Part shown: positions 1 to 13,603 of the stretch, piece after piece
How positions within the stretch are numbered: position 1 is the first letter of the stretch
How the letters are laid out: each line of letters opens with the position of its first letter
Assembly: GCF_038396675.1 (NCBI RefSeq)
Contig: NC_088922.1
Span: 69,772,501-69,836,500 of the forward strand
Source: Hydra vulgaris
Lineage: Eukaryota; Cnidaria; Hydrozoa; Anthoathecata; Hydridae
DNA: 64,000 nucleotides
Direction of reading: 5' to 3'
Made by a program: the position numbers and the translations under genes
The notes under the pieces: generated by a model
Database searches by the model: none
Seen by the model: the letters and a program-made list of their open reading frames with translations, nothing else
What the model was told of the DNA's origin: nothing

Positions 1-215
1 AACCCTTTTAAAAGAAGTCTTCTAAAACTCCATTGCATATAGCAAATTCTGTACCATACTCACCAGTACTGCACCAGTATAGGTTTCATTGACATTCTCC
101 TTCAAGACTTTAGGAAAACTACTCACCAAAACATTTGGATACTCAAATTTTTGTCCATAGATTTGTTTCAAAAGTTTTTCATCCTTGTGAAGTGTCAAAT
201 AATCTGATTTAACTA
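1..215 (-). other. Possible minus-strand exon or relic, unidentified
   Basis: Read on the minus strand, about 60 codons stay open, including the peptides LHKDEKLLKQIYGQKFEY and PKVLKENVNETYTG. A CAG precedes the stretch, and GTGAGT-type donors follow both PNVL and TGAVL. The codon use looks more coding-like than the surroundings. I do not recognise the protein. It may be an internal exon of a gene running off the left edge, or an old transposon fragment. Confidence 0.22.
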
Positions 216-229
216 TTTTTTAATTTTGG

Positions 230-1027
230 TCTTATTTTCTAGCCATTAGCTTTCTTGATCTTTTTATGGTGTTTATTGAAAAATTAACATCCTCAGGTTT
301 AACTACATAAAAAAGAAATTAAAAGTTTAAATATTGGTAAATAATACTTCTTTTTTTTTTTTTTCAATAATAATAAACCAATCTAGAGTAGCAGACTCAT
401 CATCAGTTACTGTTCATTGGGTGATCATCATTGAGTGAGAAATGAAGTTTGTTAAACCAGAGTCATTTGATTTAGTATCTTTCCTTTCTCCTAACTGCTT
501 TTTTGAAATTTTAAACTCAGAATCACTTTTAAGAAACTTTGGAGATGCATTACCATTAGAGCAACTAGGCCTAGTGACATAAGATCCTTAAGTCATTGCT
601 ATAACCAACCAACTGAACAGTTTCTTCAATATTCATTTTTCTTCTCTTTTCTTTTTTAGTTGTCTTCTGGAGTCTAGCATATTATCTTTTTTAGGACTGT
701 ATTAGATATGATTTTACAAATAAAATAATTAGGCATAACTGATAAACCTATCAACCTTATGTTTATTTGTATGTACTTGTACCGGTCTAATTGTTTATAT
801 GTACTTGTACATTTGTTGTTCACAATAAGCATCTAGATTCTTTGTAATGCTGCTACAGATTGAACATATTATATCAGATGGTATTTAATGAGAACATCAA
901 AAAGTTGTAACTACATTTATAAAGGTTGTGAATCTATTTATAAGATTAAAATTAAAGGTTATAATCTATTTCTACAATGTCATTACATAAGAAACAATAG
1001 TTCATGCTAGTTAAATTTAGTCTCAGT
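230..1027. other. AT-rich stretch, no gene seen
   Basis: There is no ORF of note and no recognisable repeat apart from a T-run near 350-364. Minus-strand fragments such as MLDSRRQLKKKREEKNEY near 640-690 are too short to call. Confidence 0.4.
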
Positions 1028-1860
1028 AATCTCTGTTTGTAAGTGAAACCAACCAGACCAAGAATAGCTTTACTAGCGTAGAACATTTTCAATTAATCAT
1101 TGATCTTTTTTAAGTCTAGGTTAGTATAAAGAGCTACAATAATCAAGGTGAGGGCGAACAAGGAAAATAAATGAAGTACAAAAAGACGAGGAAAATTTAT
1201 ATATAAATTTCAATTTCTTGTCATTTTGTGATGATTTTTTTCATTTTTTGATATTTCCAACAATTTTATTTGTGGTGTTAGTATTTACATAAGAAGGAAA
1301 ATTGAAATTACAGTTGACAAAGACTTGGTGTCTTTGTTGAAAGAGTTTTCTGGATTAATTGAGATATTGAGATTTGTATCAACAGTTGTATAAATGAATT
1401 TTATACAATTAGTGTTTGTTGGTCCTAACTGCATAACTTGACATTTTTTTGACATTAAAATTATGGAATCTAAGTTTTAATGTTAAAAAATGTAAAGTTA
1501 TGCAGTTAGGACCAACAAATGCAAAAGTTCATACTATTTTGAAGGTTATTGTATGATGAGCAATATTGCATGATAAGCTATCAGAAAGTGATTTGTATAA
1601 CTTAGTAGTATGGATTACAACAGCTGAAACCAAATCAGGAAATTACTGATATATATCAAGAACAAAATTGAGCCAAGAACTAAACCCTGGGGACTCCTAG
1701 TTACTTTTATCCATTCTGAGTATGTACCACTAATACTGATACTCTGCCAACAACCTCTTAAGTAACATTCTATCCAATTGTAGATTTTGTCTATTTCATA
1801 AGCTTTTAATTTTAGAAGTAGGTGGTGATTGTCAACTATGTCCTTATTTTGATCAGACAA
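1028..1860 (-). mobile_element. LINE (jockey/CR1-type) reverse transcriptase relic
   Basis: The minus strand at 1615-1860 encodes SPQGLVLGSILFLIYISN, a decayed form of the RT motif usually seen as [20 protein letters not shown]. Nearer 1030-1180 the minus strand reads FLVRPHLDYCSSLY followed by PRLKK and IENV, the conserved region after the RT palm. In-frame stops and a rearranged centre (inverted duplication at 1419-1519) show that it is dead. Only the RT part is present. Confidence 0.75.
1419..1519. repeat. Inverted duplication inside the LINE relic
   Basis: A segment at about 1419-1451 recurs inverted at about 1485-1519. The + strand copy encodes FNVKKCKVMQLGPTNA, a conserved LINE post-RT motif, and the minus strand copy encodes KKCQVMQLGPTNTN. 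The same LINE motif is therefore present head to head. Confidence 0.7.
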
Positions 1861-3073
<1,213 letters not shown>

Positions 3074-3696
3074 AGAGAGAATAAAATACAAATAAAATTT
3101 TTTAACAAAAATGATAAAAAATAATAAACTAAAATGTCATTCAAAATATAAATTTATAAAAATTATTCTAATAGAAAACCACAAAATACTCAACTATACT
3201 ACCAATGTGATAAATGCTGTTGTATAAATGTGATAAATGCTGTGAGATAAAACTTTATTATAAATACTACAAGTTGATAAAATTAGTACTTATTGGATAA
3301 ATAAATTCAAACCTATAAGATATAGAAGTATATATAAATTTATAAAAACAACAAAACTATACAAAGCTTAACGCAGCCCTAGATGCCTAGATCAAATGTT
3401 GCTAACCAATCAAAAAAATAGGTTTTAAATAAAATATAGTAACAACGACAAAAACAGTAAATGAAACCACTACAACATCAAGCATCAAAAGCTATGTTGG
3501 GCAAGGAAAAGAAAAATTATATATGTATAAAAAATCTAAAAATAATTTTTTTATATATATATACACATATATGCATACACTCATTTACATACATATTCAC
3601 ATACCAATTGTTGTCAAAGTAAGTATTGAATGTTCCAATACAATAATATATCCAGTTAAGTAATACAATAAACCAGCTTAAAATTATTTTATCGCC

Positions 3697-4050
3697 AAAC
3701 CATATCTAGCTAACCCAGCCATACATCAAATTACCTATGATGGATTTAACATCCATACATAGGATTTAGATTATCTTCTGGTTCTAAAAGCCAGCTCAGA
3801 CATGTTTCAGAAACAAACACATTCTTCGGTGGAAACACCAAATATGTATGCAACCGTATCTATATATTTTAGTCATATTACTAGAAACCATTTATATTGA
3901 ACCATATCCAGCTAACCCAGCCATACTTCAAATTACCTATGATGTATTTAACATCTATACATAGGATTTATATTATCTTCTGGTTCTAAAGCTAGTTATG
4001 AAATGTTCTAAAAACAAACATATTTTCCCACAGAAACAGCAATTATGTAT
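3697..4050. repeat. Diverged direct duplication, about 200-bp period
   Basis: A block starting AACCATATCTAGCTAACCCA near 3697 recurs near 3900 as AACCATATCCAGCTAACCCA. Similarity continues for roughly 150 bp through CCTATGATG, CATACATAGGATTTA and TATCTTCTGGTTCTAAA. There are scattered substitutions and small indels, so this is an old tandem duplication or two copies of one repeat. Confidence 0.8.
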
Positions 4051-4202
4051 GTAACCATTATGTATTGTCGTATATATAAAATATAAAAGTTGAGATCAAA
4101 CAAAGACATTTAATTTAGACAGTTCAAAAAAAGTATTGCCACAATATGTTTGAGACTATTTTTGCATGAGGTTGTTTTGATGTTGTGCATATTTATGTAC
4201 CG

Positions 4203-4620
4203 TTAGAGCAAAACTAACAAAATAGGAAACTTAAATAAATTTAAATAAAAAAAACTAATTATTTAAATAATCTGTTTACTGTTTTTATTTTTGTCTCTTT
4301 ATTTTCAGCAACAAAATTGAATAAGACAAAGCCAAAAAAAGTTTTAAGTCGTCATTAAAAAGAATAATTTTCCCAAATTTTTTTTTTTTTTTTTTTTGTT
4401 GTTTTTTAAAGAGGAAAGCGAAAATATAAATTGCTATCTGTTAGTAAAATATATTTGTATAATTTTAATGTAACAAGTATATATTGTCCCTATATGAAAA
4501 TGTCTAAGTAATGCATGCATAGAAATAAAAACAATAAACAAATTATTTAAATTATTAATTTTTTTTGTGTGTTTTCCATTTAATTTTATTTTAATTTCCT
4601 ATTTTGTTAGTTTTTGTTAG
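4203..4620. mobile_element. MITE-like inverted-repeat element
   Basis: The left end near 4208-4270 (AAAACTAACAAAATAGGAAA, then A/T-rich sequence with TTATTTAAAT) is matched inverted near 4536-4620 (TTTCCTATTTTGTTAGTTTT). The arms are about 60 bp with mismatches. There is no coding capacity. I could not fix the target duplication. Confidence 0.5.
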
Positions 4621-5301
4621 CTTTCTTTGTTATTGAAACATGCAAACGGCTGTGACCAATTTGTCTAAAATAAAATACTCGTGCTTGGCCATACAAAACA
4701 AAAAACCACACAAGTTTCTTAAGGAGACTGCTGTTTAGTCATAATTTTTGTATTATTTAAAAACCAATTCAATTCAATTTATTGCAACTATTTTATTGTT
4801 TTAACAATTAAAAGTTACTAAAATATTCAAAATAAACATGTGTGTATATAAGTATGTATGTATGTGTGTTCACAGACACATATTATGTTTATATAAGTAC
4901 CCTTAACTTTTAGTCTAGTCAATATGTTTACAATAAAAAGATTTTTAAACAAAAGTTTTGTCGTGCATCATAAGTTGTTCAATTATTTTATTGATTGTTG
5001 TAATTTAGAATAAAAATGTTCAGGAAGATCTATGCTGCGGGGATTTACTTAAGAAGCCTGTTTTTAACAGTTCTACATGGTACATTTTAATTTTTTATTT
5101 CTTATGTAAATATGCACAAAAAAAATTTCTAATATTTAATTCATCACTTCAATGCTTCAGAGTGTACAACTACAGTGGAGGAAGCTATTCATTATGTTAT
5201 TATATTCTGCAAATAGATTGCTCAATGTTCTCAAAAAATAGAGCAATAATAAATAAATTAGTAAAAACACTTATCTATTTTTTCTTTTCTTTTTTTCCTT
5301 T

Positions 5302-5380
5302 AACTACTTGTTTCTCCATCAGTAGGTTCATCAGTTAGCCTTCCTGATGAACCTACTGATGGAGAAACAAGTTGTTGAAG
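5302..5380. ncRNA. Head-to-head pair of hammerhead-like motifs (PLE 3' end)
   Basis: Arms 5306-5334 and 5344-5372 are exact reverse complements, and extend to 5302 and 5376 with one mismatch. Each strand carries CTGATGA and GAAAC separated by 12 nt, the hammerhead core order. On the + strand, CTTC (5340-5343) can pair with GAAG (5377-5380) as stem I, and stem III would be very short. Stem II has only two G-C pairs, so activity is doubtful. Penelope-like elements are known to carry minimal hammerhead motifs in their terminal repeats. The motif lies just beyond the 3' end of the minus-strand PLE. Confidence 0.4.
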
Positions 5381-5518
5381 AAAGAATTAAATAAGTGTTT
5401 TTATTAATTTATATTTATATATATATATATGTTTTAATCATGAAAAAACAGTAAATTACCTTACGGAAAGGCGCAAACACAGGGAGTACCGCCACTCAAA
5501 TTATTTTCTTAGAATAAC

Positions 5519-5641
<123 letters not shown>

Positions 5642-5971
5642 ACTTGAAATATGATATTTAACCAATATAAAGCACACGATAATCAAACCAGTAAACAAAA
5701 GTAAATCTTTTTTTTTTTCAAAATATTTTTTATTAAAAATATTTTTTAATTACAAAAAAAGACAATAATACAAAGTATTTTTATATAATTAATTAAATAA
5801 ACTTTAAGCATTAGAGGCCTTTCAAAAAATCGTCATTAGTGCTGTTTTGGTATTGTAGCAAGATTTTTGTATACCAAGTAAAAATAATTTTAATTGCATA
5901 TTGTTGCTAAGAGTAACTATTATGATGGATTAAATTCCAATAATACACAGGATGTATCAATTAAAAGTATC

Positions 5972-6202
5972 TTATTTTTGTTTGTGCAGATACTTTTCGT
6001 ATGATAACAAAAGACTTTCATTGTTAAGCTCAAGGAAAATAAAAAGTTGAAAAAAAGGTTCAATTACATTTTTGTGGGAACGTTGACAGCTATAAATATG
6101 GTTGTCAAATCTATTAGTTGATACGCCAGTTTTGCAACTATTTGTTCGTAATCTTAAATAGTTAGTTTTGCCAGTATATGTGGCTTGTTTTTTGCATGCC
6201 AA
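5972..6202 (-). pseudogene. PLE GIY-YIG endonuclease fragment
   Basis: The 76-residue stretch contains YTGKT, an R-x-R pattern in LRLRTNS and a downstream DNHIYSCQ. This is the usual layout of the PLE C-terminal endonuclease, which nicks target DNA for priming. It is cut off from its RT by stops. Confidence 0.75.
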
Positions 6203-6745
6203 ATATTTAAGGTAATAAATTACATTTTTGCCATTGCATGTGATGTGATTTTTTTTTTCCAGATAGTACCATTAGATGTTTCAAACTCATCTACTTCTTG
6301 ATGGTAGAGTCTGCATATTTTACACCAAATGTCTTTGCATTTAAATATGCCAATCTTCTTATTATTTGTTCCAACTTTTGAAGAAGTAAGTCTTAGTAAG
6401 TTAGGAAGTTTTTTAAAAGCAATACCGGATGAATATTAGAAAAAACATTTTTGACTCTGTCATTATGAAATACTTTGAGTAAAAGGTTAGCTTCTGAGAT
6501 TAAAGGTTGACAATTGAGATTGCTATGTAAGTATGGCTTCTTTTGTGGTGGTGGTCCTTGTAGTTCTGCATTATGGAATGCTTTATCTATAATTACATCA
6601 GGATATTCTCAATCTTTCAACCATGACCTTAATTCTGCTAGACGAAGTTTTTCAATTTTGTAATTAGATGTAAAAACAACTATTCTTTTAGCTAAATTAT
6701 AAAGAATATTCTTTTTGATGTGAAATGGATGATGACTGTTATAGT

Positions 6746-7611
6746 TTAAGTAGTCAAGAGTGTTTCTTTATAATAAATGTCTGTTTGAATTTTTTTGTAA
6801 TTTTCGAGAGTAATTGCGATGTCTAAAAAGTTAATTACACTGTAGGTGTTATCATTTTTAGAAAAATCTTTGCCAAAATTGGTTGTAAAACTAATTGAAT
6901 CATTTAATTCAGTAAGAGAAATTTTAAAATTTCTGGTGTCAAGATGTTTTGGCCAGATTATAAAACCATCATTAATATATCCAAAATTAAATTTCTTTAT
7001 ATCATCTTTATTCACGGTTTAAAAAATACTGATTAGATTATTGGAAAAAGCATAATCTCTTCTAGAAACCCAATAGTGAGACAAGCATAGTATGGTGTGA
7101 AATCTGTACCCATGGCTGTACCAGTTTGGTGAAATAATTGTTTATTAAATATGAAATTATTGTTATTTAAAATAAAAGATGCTGACTTAATTATGAATAT
7201 AGGTGTTAATCTTTTATCTATCAATTTTTTATATTTAAATATCTAGAACTTTAGGGCTTCTAAACCAAGATGCAGAATGGTTGTGTAAAGGTTAACTCTT
7301 GGAATTTTTGTGAGGAAATCTCAGTCATCTTTAATGAAAGATTTGTGTTTCTTTACAATTGGTGATAAAATTAAATGTAAAAACTGGCTCAAATGAGATA
7401 TTGGCGAATTTATTCCGGCAATAATTGGTCTACCTTTAAGATCCTTTGGCAGTTTTATTTCAATAAAAAAAGAGTCAGACTCTTTTACCTTATTAATGAT
7501 TTCTTGACATTTGTGAATTTTAGGAATTACATAGAAATTACTAAATTTCCATTTAAAGTTTGTGATATATTTTATCTCATTTGTCGTAAGGTATTTATGT
7601 TTGTTTATCAA
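6746..7611 (-). pseudogene. PLE reverse transcriptase pieces (active site YIND)
   Basis: Three open segments carry RT motifs: GRPIIAGINSP near 7440-7410, FHQTGTAMGTDFTPYYA near 7140-7080 and FGYINDGFIIWP near 6990-6960. The first Asp of the expected YxDD pair is Asn, which should abolish polymerisation. The segments are interrupted by stops and frameshifts. Confidence 0.8.
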
Positions 7612-8812
7612 TTTAATAAGATTGCTAAAAACTTTTTAATCAGATTCAGAACTTATTTTTTCATATGTATTAACAGAAAAAAGATGGTCTTGATAAACAA
7701 GTTTATTAGTATATGTCGAATCCATTACAACTAAAGTATTACCTTTGTCAGCTTTTTTTAGTGACTATGTCATTTCTTGTAATTCTTTAATTGCTGCTCT
7801 TGTTTTGTAATGTTATCAACATTTTGTACTTTAATAGGTTTAGTTTATTCAATTTGTGAAATAATTTTGTTTAATTCTGGCAGATTGGTTTTGGTACAAT
7901 AATTAGATTTATTTTTATTTATACAAATATCGTTACTTGTGGTACCATAAAATTTTTCTTTTAGTATAAGTTTCCTAGTAAAAATTTTAATATCTGAGTT
8001 GATATGTAAGAAATTACCATTTGTGGCTGGGCTAAATTTTGGACCTTTTTGGTGAGAAGAAATATTTGAGAAGATGTCAAGTGTTTGGTAGATAGGTTGA
8101 TGACCTTAGGTTGTATTTTTTTGTATTTTGACTTGTCAAGTTTTTTGACGGTATTGATTTTGTTTGTTGGTCATGGTGAAAATTGGGCTAAAAAGAAAAA
8201 GAAAATTTTTAAGATAAATTATCCAACAAAAAGTGTTTTATAAACACTTTTAGTAGCGAAAATTTTTGGCGCGAAAACAAACGTTGTGTAACAAATCAAA
8301 TTTAATAGTGTAATAAAAAGTACTGGTTACTATAAGCATTAAAATTACTATTGCGATAAAATTTTTATAAAATAAATTAAAAAGGGTTTTAAAAGCTAAA
8401 ATATTTGTTTGAAATTTGTAAAAACCATTGGACAAAAAATTAAATAAATACTAAACTATAAATTTAAATTAATAACTAATTGCAACATTTTAATATAAAC
8501 GATAAAAACCAGGCTACTGAATTCAAAAAATGTAATGCTTTGGCGTCTTCTAAAAAAGATTCAACTGAAAAAAAGTGACGTATTTTATTAACTTAGCCAT
8601 GTTTTCAACTTTGATTTTTGTTTTGTATAAAAAATAAAAAGTGCAAAAAATAAAGTTTATACAATACTGAATTTATTAATAACTTTTGGAGCAACTAAAA
8701 TAATAAGAAAATAAATGCATATTAAATATGTGTTGGAGAAAATGACCGATAAAAGTTGTTTTTTACCAGACAAGTGCCGGATAATTTCTGATGCCCGGCG
8801 CTTATTTCGAGC

Positions 8813-8947
<135 letters not shown>

Positions 8948-8959
8948 ACACACACACTC

Positions 8960-9709
8960 ACAGCGTGGAAAATAAGAAATTAGAGTAGAGGTGAGCAGTT
9001 AATTTGACCAGCTAACACATGGAATTGATGGTCAATTGTTTTTTTTGGATGTTCAAAAAAAAAATTCTTCGTTTAAGCTTTTATCTTAGTAATAGTTTTT
9101 TATGAGTTTTACACAAAAATAACGAATAATGCTTGAGATTTAACGAATTTGAAAATTTTCAAATTTTTTTCTTTTTAAAACGATAATTTTAAATAAAATC
9201 AATGTTTTTTAAATGGAAACGCAAATAACTAACATTCAAATTACCTAGTTTAAAATAATGCTCGCACAGATTTACATTCAATTAAAAAAGAAAGTTTGAT
9301 ACCATCCAAGTAATTTAGTTTTGAATTTTTTTTTCTTAAGATACATCATTTTTTATAAAATATTTAAAAAGTTTAAACTGAATACTTAATACTAAAAGTG
9401 AAAATTGGTTTGTGAAATGCTATTATAAAAATTATTTATGTTACATAAAAAACGTTTTTACTAAAAATATATTTTCAAGTATATGCTTTGATTCTTTCTG
9501 ATTTTTTCATTAATAAAAAAAAATCTGCGAACGCTCTATTTTAAGTTTATTTAAAATAATTTTTTCATTGCAATGATTTCACTTATGAATTAAAAAAAAG
9601 TACAGTCGGAAGAGAAAATGTTCTTAATTAAGTAAAACAATTTCAAATAATAACAAAATAAGAATTTTAATCTTTAAAGTCATGTTAAAGAAAAATAATT
9701 GCACAACTT
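8960..9709. other. AT-rich, no gene seen
   Basis: No coding region or clear repeat is recognised between the compound microsatellite and the 43-bp tandem duplication at 9710. Confidence 0.4.
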
Positions 9710-9795
9710 ATGTCTCTGCTCATTAAAATCATTTTAAAAACTGCTAATGTTAATGTCTCTGCTCATTAAAATCATTTTAAAAACTGCTAATGTTA
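9710..9795. repeat. Two exact tandem copies of a 43-bp unit
   Basis: The unit starts ATGTCTCTGCTCATTAAAAT and repeats at 9710 and 9753. It abuts the left end of the large DNA transposon and is not repeated at the right end, so it belongs to the flank. Confidence 0.9.
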
Positions 9796-9800
9796 ATTAA

Positions 9801-10317
9801 GGGTAATTTCGCATCAAATCACCCATAGGAAATTTTGAACCATGGGTCCTCAAATTTTTTTAAAAAATTCTTTGGCTGTTGCATCTTAAAAAGAAAAGTT
9901 GACACATAAAATTTCAGCTAAAAATGTTGAGCAGTTGACAAGATACTGCAATTTTAATATTGACCTGGTTTCCCAAAATGATCTGGTTTTCATAACATTC
10001 TGAAAAAACATTTTTCTTAAAAAAGCAGGAAATAAAAATGACAAAACTATGAAAATAAACATATATAATGTTTTTTTGACGCTGAATTCAATAAACGTAC
10101 TTAAAATGCTGAAATATAAAAGGAACATGCTTAAAAGGTAATTAAAACAACTAGTTTCTATAAACCAACTTTGGGGCCCAATATCTCAAAACACCCCCCG
10201 TTTAATTTTTTTTTTTTTTTTTGCTGTTATTATTTTCAGCTGCTTATAATCTTACTAGGCACAAAAAATCTAACTGGAAAAACAACTGAAACATATGGAA
10301 CTTTAATTTCAAAGATA
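9801..10317. repeat. Left terminal inverted repeat
   Basis: This is the reverse complement of 13604-14088 with scattered differences and indels. It starts GGGTAATTTCGCATCAAATC and ends near CTTTAATTTCAAAGAT. Confidence 0.85.
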
Positions 10318-10890
10318 TATCAAATTTTCAATAAATTATTTTAAAAAACTTGCAAATAGAGTTCTGTAAAATATTAAATTTGATTTATAGACTCCTTAAA
10401 AAAACAAAAACAACTTTGTTATATTTAAGGAAGTCTTAATTATATGATAACTTAGTTATTTGATCTTAATAACTGAAAAAAACATTTTAATCAGTTTTTA
10501 TATAAAAACAATTGTTTTTATATAAAAATCGATTAAGTGTGATATTGATGTGCATTTGTTTAAAAAAATTTGACAACTATATTTTGTATAAGTTTATAAT
10601 AATTAGTTTATAAAAAGTTCAGTTATAGAACAGCATTTATTGGTGAAATTTTATTCAAACTTTAACAAATTAACAATTTGATATATATATAGATTGTATA
10701 TATATATAAATATATCTTTAAAGAAAATTAACAATATCTATCAGTGTAAAAAAGTATACAACAGAGATTCTGAAAAGGTTTGAATTATTTCTATATTAAA
10801 AATTTTTTTCTTTTGAACTTAAAATTAAGTAGGAAAGAAGATTTCTCTTTTTTTTAGGAAATACATTCATACTAAGTTATTAATTATAAG
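10318..10890. other. Non-coding interior of the transposon
   Basis: An AT-rich leader between the left inverted repeat and the first coding segment. No motif stands out apart from short TA runs near 10681-10715. Confidence 0.4.
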
Positions 10891-13486
10891 ATGCATTCTA
10901 TTGGCTTAATGACATCAGATGCATGCAAAGGCCAACAAGATGTTATTGAAACTTTAAGCAATGAAGAAAAAATAACTATATCATTACGCTGTAACATTGA
11001 ACTATCAAACTTAATAATGTTATGTGAAAGACATACTACAAAATATTTGAAAATGTATCCTATATGGCAGAAAGCATGCTGTGATCCATTCCATAAACAT
11101 ACAAAGAAAATCACAAGTAAGTAGAAGTAGAATTTAAATATTTGAATATATATATTTTTTTAATTTGTGTTTTCCAAAACATAAACAATGTTTTAAACAA
11201 TTGTGGAGATAAGCTTTATACAATTCAATTACTTTTAGAAAATCTCAAAGTAGTTACAATATATGAATCGCAAATCATGATGAAGTAGTTTAAATATTGC
11301 TCCTGGAAAGAAACTTTGCAAACCTTGTAAGCAAAAGATTGCCAGACAAGCAGATCTTAAGAAAGAGAAGCAAAGTTAGGGTAAACAAGATGAGGATTTT
11401 CTAATATCATCATTCAAATCAAAAAGACAAGAGATCAATGAAGAACTTGAAAATTTTAATATACCTCCTCTAAAATCTCATTCAAAGTCATCAAAACATA
11501 TACTCTCAGAAGGAAAGCAAAAAGTTGCGCGCATCAATGAAATGGTAAGTAACGTTACTAGAAAATCTGAAAGTCAATTTCAATGTTCCCTCAAAACTGT
11601 GTTATGAAACAAATAACATGAAAAAGAAGGCTGAAAACTTTAATGAAATTATGAGCTTGATATAAGAAAAAATTCTATGTTCTGACAAAAGGACTATTGT
11701 TCAACTTTTAACACTGGCACCCCCAAGTAGGTCAACGTTAGAAGTACAAAATAACTTTGCAGTTACAGAATACCAAGCAAAAATGGCTAGACAAATTTTT
11801 AATAAAAAAGGATTGTTAGCTATCTCTCCATTGTATAAAGGTAAAGTCTTGACTCGAGTGATTTATGTAGAAAAAAATGCCTGGAAAAAAAGATTATGCT
11901 AGCATTCAAAAGAATGTTCATAAACAAAAAAAACTGCTTTTGTGTAATTTAAAGGAACTATATGTATTATACAAAGAAAATAATCCAGAAATACAAATAA
12001 GTTACTCAAAGTTTGCTTCACTTAGACCAAAGTGGTGCATTTTGCCAGGTGCAAACAGTATACATTCTATTTGTGTTTGTTCTTATCACTAAAATGCTAA
12101 ATTGCTAGTAGATGCCTTAAATATTGGACTAAAGTATAAGGATTTACTTTCGAAAACCGTTTGTTCAGTAGAAAACAAAGAATGCATGCTTTCACTGTGT
12201 GATAATGGTCCTGGTAAAGAACCCTTTACCAAATATTTGTATGAGATTTTTGGAGAATACGAAGATGATTTTGAGATACACTACAAGCAATGGCAAACTA
12301 CTGATCGTGCAACACTATTGAGTTTAACAGCAGATGTTCCAACATTTGTTGAACTATTAGTATCTTGCTTTGAAAAGCTACAAGCTCATTCTTTTATTGC
12401 TCGCTCTTAATCACAGTACCTTAACCAACTAAAAAAAATATGGATCAATCAAACATTATCATTATTGGCGACTTTGCTGAAAATTATGCTTTTGTAGTCC
12501 AAGATGAAATACAAAGCTATCATTGGAACACCCAACAATGTTCTTTACATCCATTAGTGATATACTATAAAGATGATAAAGGTGTACTGAAACATATTTC
12601 TTACTGTTTTATATCAGACGACATTAAACATGATGTGTACAAAATATTTCAACTAATCATACCAATATTAAAAATAAAATTTTTCAATATGTCCATATTA
12701 CATTTATTCACTGATGGTTGCGCAGGACAGTACAAAAATTGTAAAAGCTTTTACAATCTATGTCAACTAGAGAGCGAATTTGCCCTTAAAGTTGAATGGA
12801 ACTTTTTTGCCACGTCCCACGGAAAGTCACCATGCGATGGGATTGGTGGTACTGTAAAAAGATTAACAGCACAAAAAAGTTTAAAACGACCATACAGAAA
12901 CCAAATTCTCACTTCAAAAGCTATGTATGAATTTTGCATTGAGAAAATCAAGGTTGTTAACTTCATTTACATAAAGGGATTGGACTTACAATTGCAACGT
13001 GAAGAGCAAAAAGAAAGGTACACTGGTTTAATAACTCTACCTGGTACTCGTAGCTTTCATCAATTTATTCATCTTGGAGATAACAGGGTTGGGGCAAAGA
13101 GGTGTAGTACGGATACTAATTATACAATAATCCACAATCTTAAAAAGAAACAAGATATATTTCAAATTGATACTGTTACTTTAGGAGGTTATGTAGCTAT
13201 AGTCTATGATGATAAGTGGTGGATTGGCATTGTAACTGAAACCAACCTAGAAGAAGTTGATGCTAAAGTTAAATTTCTTCACCCAAAAGGTCCATCAATC
13301 TATTTTAACTGGCCTGAAAGGGACGACTACTGTTTTATTCCCAACACCAACATATTGAAAAAACTATCCGTTCCACAAGCTTGCTCTAGTTCCGGTAGAA
13401 ACTATTTGTTTGAAAATGCTGAAATAGAAAAAGTACAAGTAAAATGGGAACAATATTGTGAACTATTACAAACACAGTCAAAATAA
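10891..13486 (+). pseudogene. Transposase-like gene of an unnamed DDE-type family, frameshifted
   Basis: Coding segments in order are 10891-11124 (start MHSIGLMTSDACKGQQ, followed by a GTAAGT donor-like site), about 11290-11545 (NIAPGKKLCKPCKQKI, a Cys pair), about 11690-11875 (LLTLAPPSRSTLEV and EYQAKMARQIF, helix-turn-helix-like), 11877-12092, 12102-12410 and 12440-13486. The last, 348 residues, is the best preserved. It has IIIGDFAENYAF (residues 8-19), LHLFTDGCAGQYKN and WNFFATSHGKSPCDGIGG. The Asp residues in GDFAENY and FTDGC, plus the H-G-K-S-P-C-D-G cluster, are candidate catalytic positions of an RNase H-like fold (inference). Multiple frameshifts and stops separate the parts, so this copy is not functional. 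It lies wholly within the inverted repeats. Confidence 0.7.
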
Positions 13487-13603
13487 CTTACATCTTCGAT
13501 ACCTTTGAAAATCTTGTTTATTCAAGTAACTTTTTAAATTACGATTAACTTATTTTCATTTTATTTACAAATATTGTTTGGGAATTTCTTGAAAAAGTAA
13601 CAC

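Larger units (their letters stand above)
5960..8180 (-). mobile_element. Penelope-like element with C-terminal GIY-YIG, decayed
   Basis: Minus-strand fragments in PLE order can be followed from 8180 down to 5972. The segment at 7611-7321 has GRPIIAGINSP and HLSQFLHLIL (RT N-terminal motifs). The segment at 7224-7033 has QTGTAMGTDFTPYYA (RT motif B). The segment at 7015-6746 begins with the active-site motif, followed by NFLDIAITLE and TDIYYKE. The segment near 6350-6240 has KCKDIWCKICRLYH (Cys-rich linker). The segment at 6202-5972 has YTGKTNYLRLRTNSCK (GIY-YIG). The RT active site reads YIND instead of YxDD, and stops and frameshifts separate the pieces, so the copy is inactive. Its 3' terminal region probably reaches the hammerhead-like motif near 5300. 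Confidence 0.85.

Noticed and set aside
10884..11114. Minus-strand ORF opposite the transposase first segment
   Set aside because: A shadow of the + strand coding segment 10891-11124. The same applies to 12763-12966, 7393-7734, 20682-20882 and 30750-30953.
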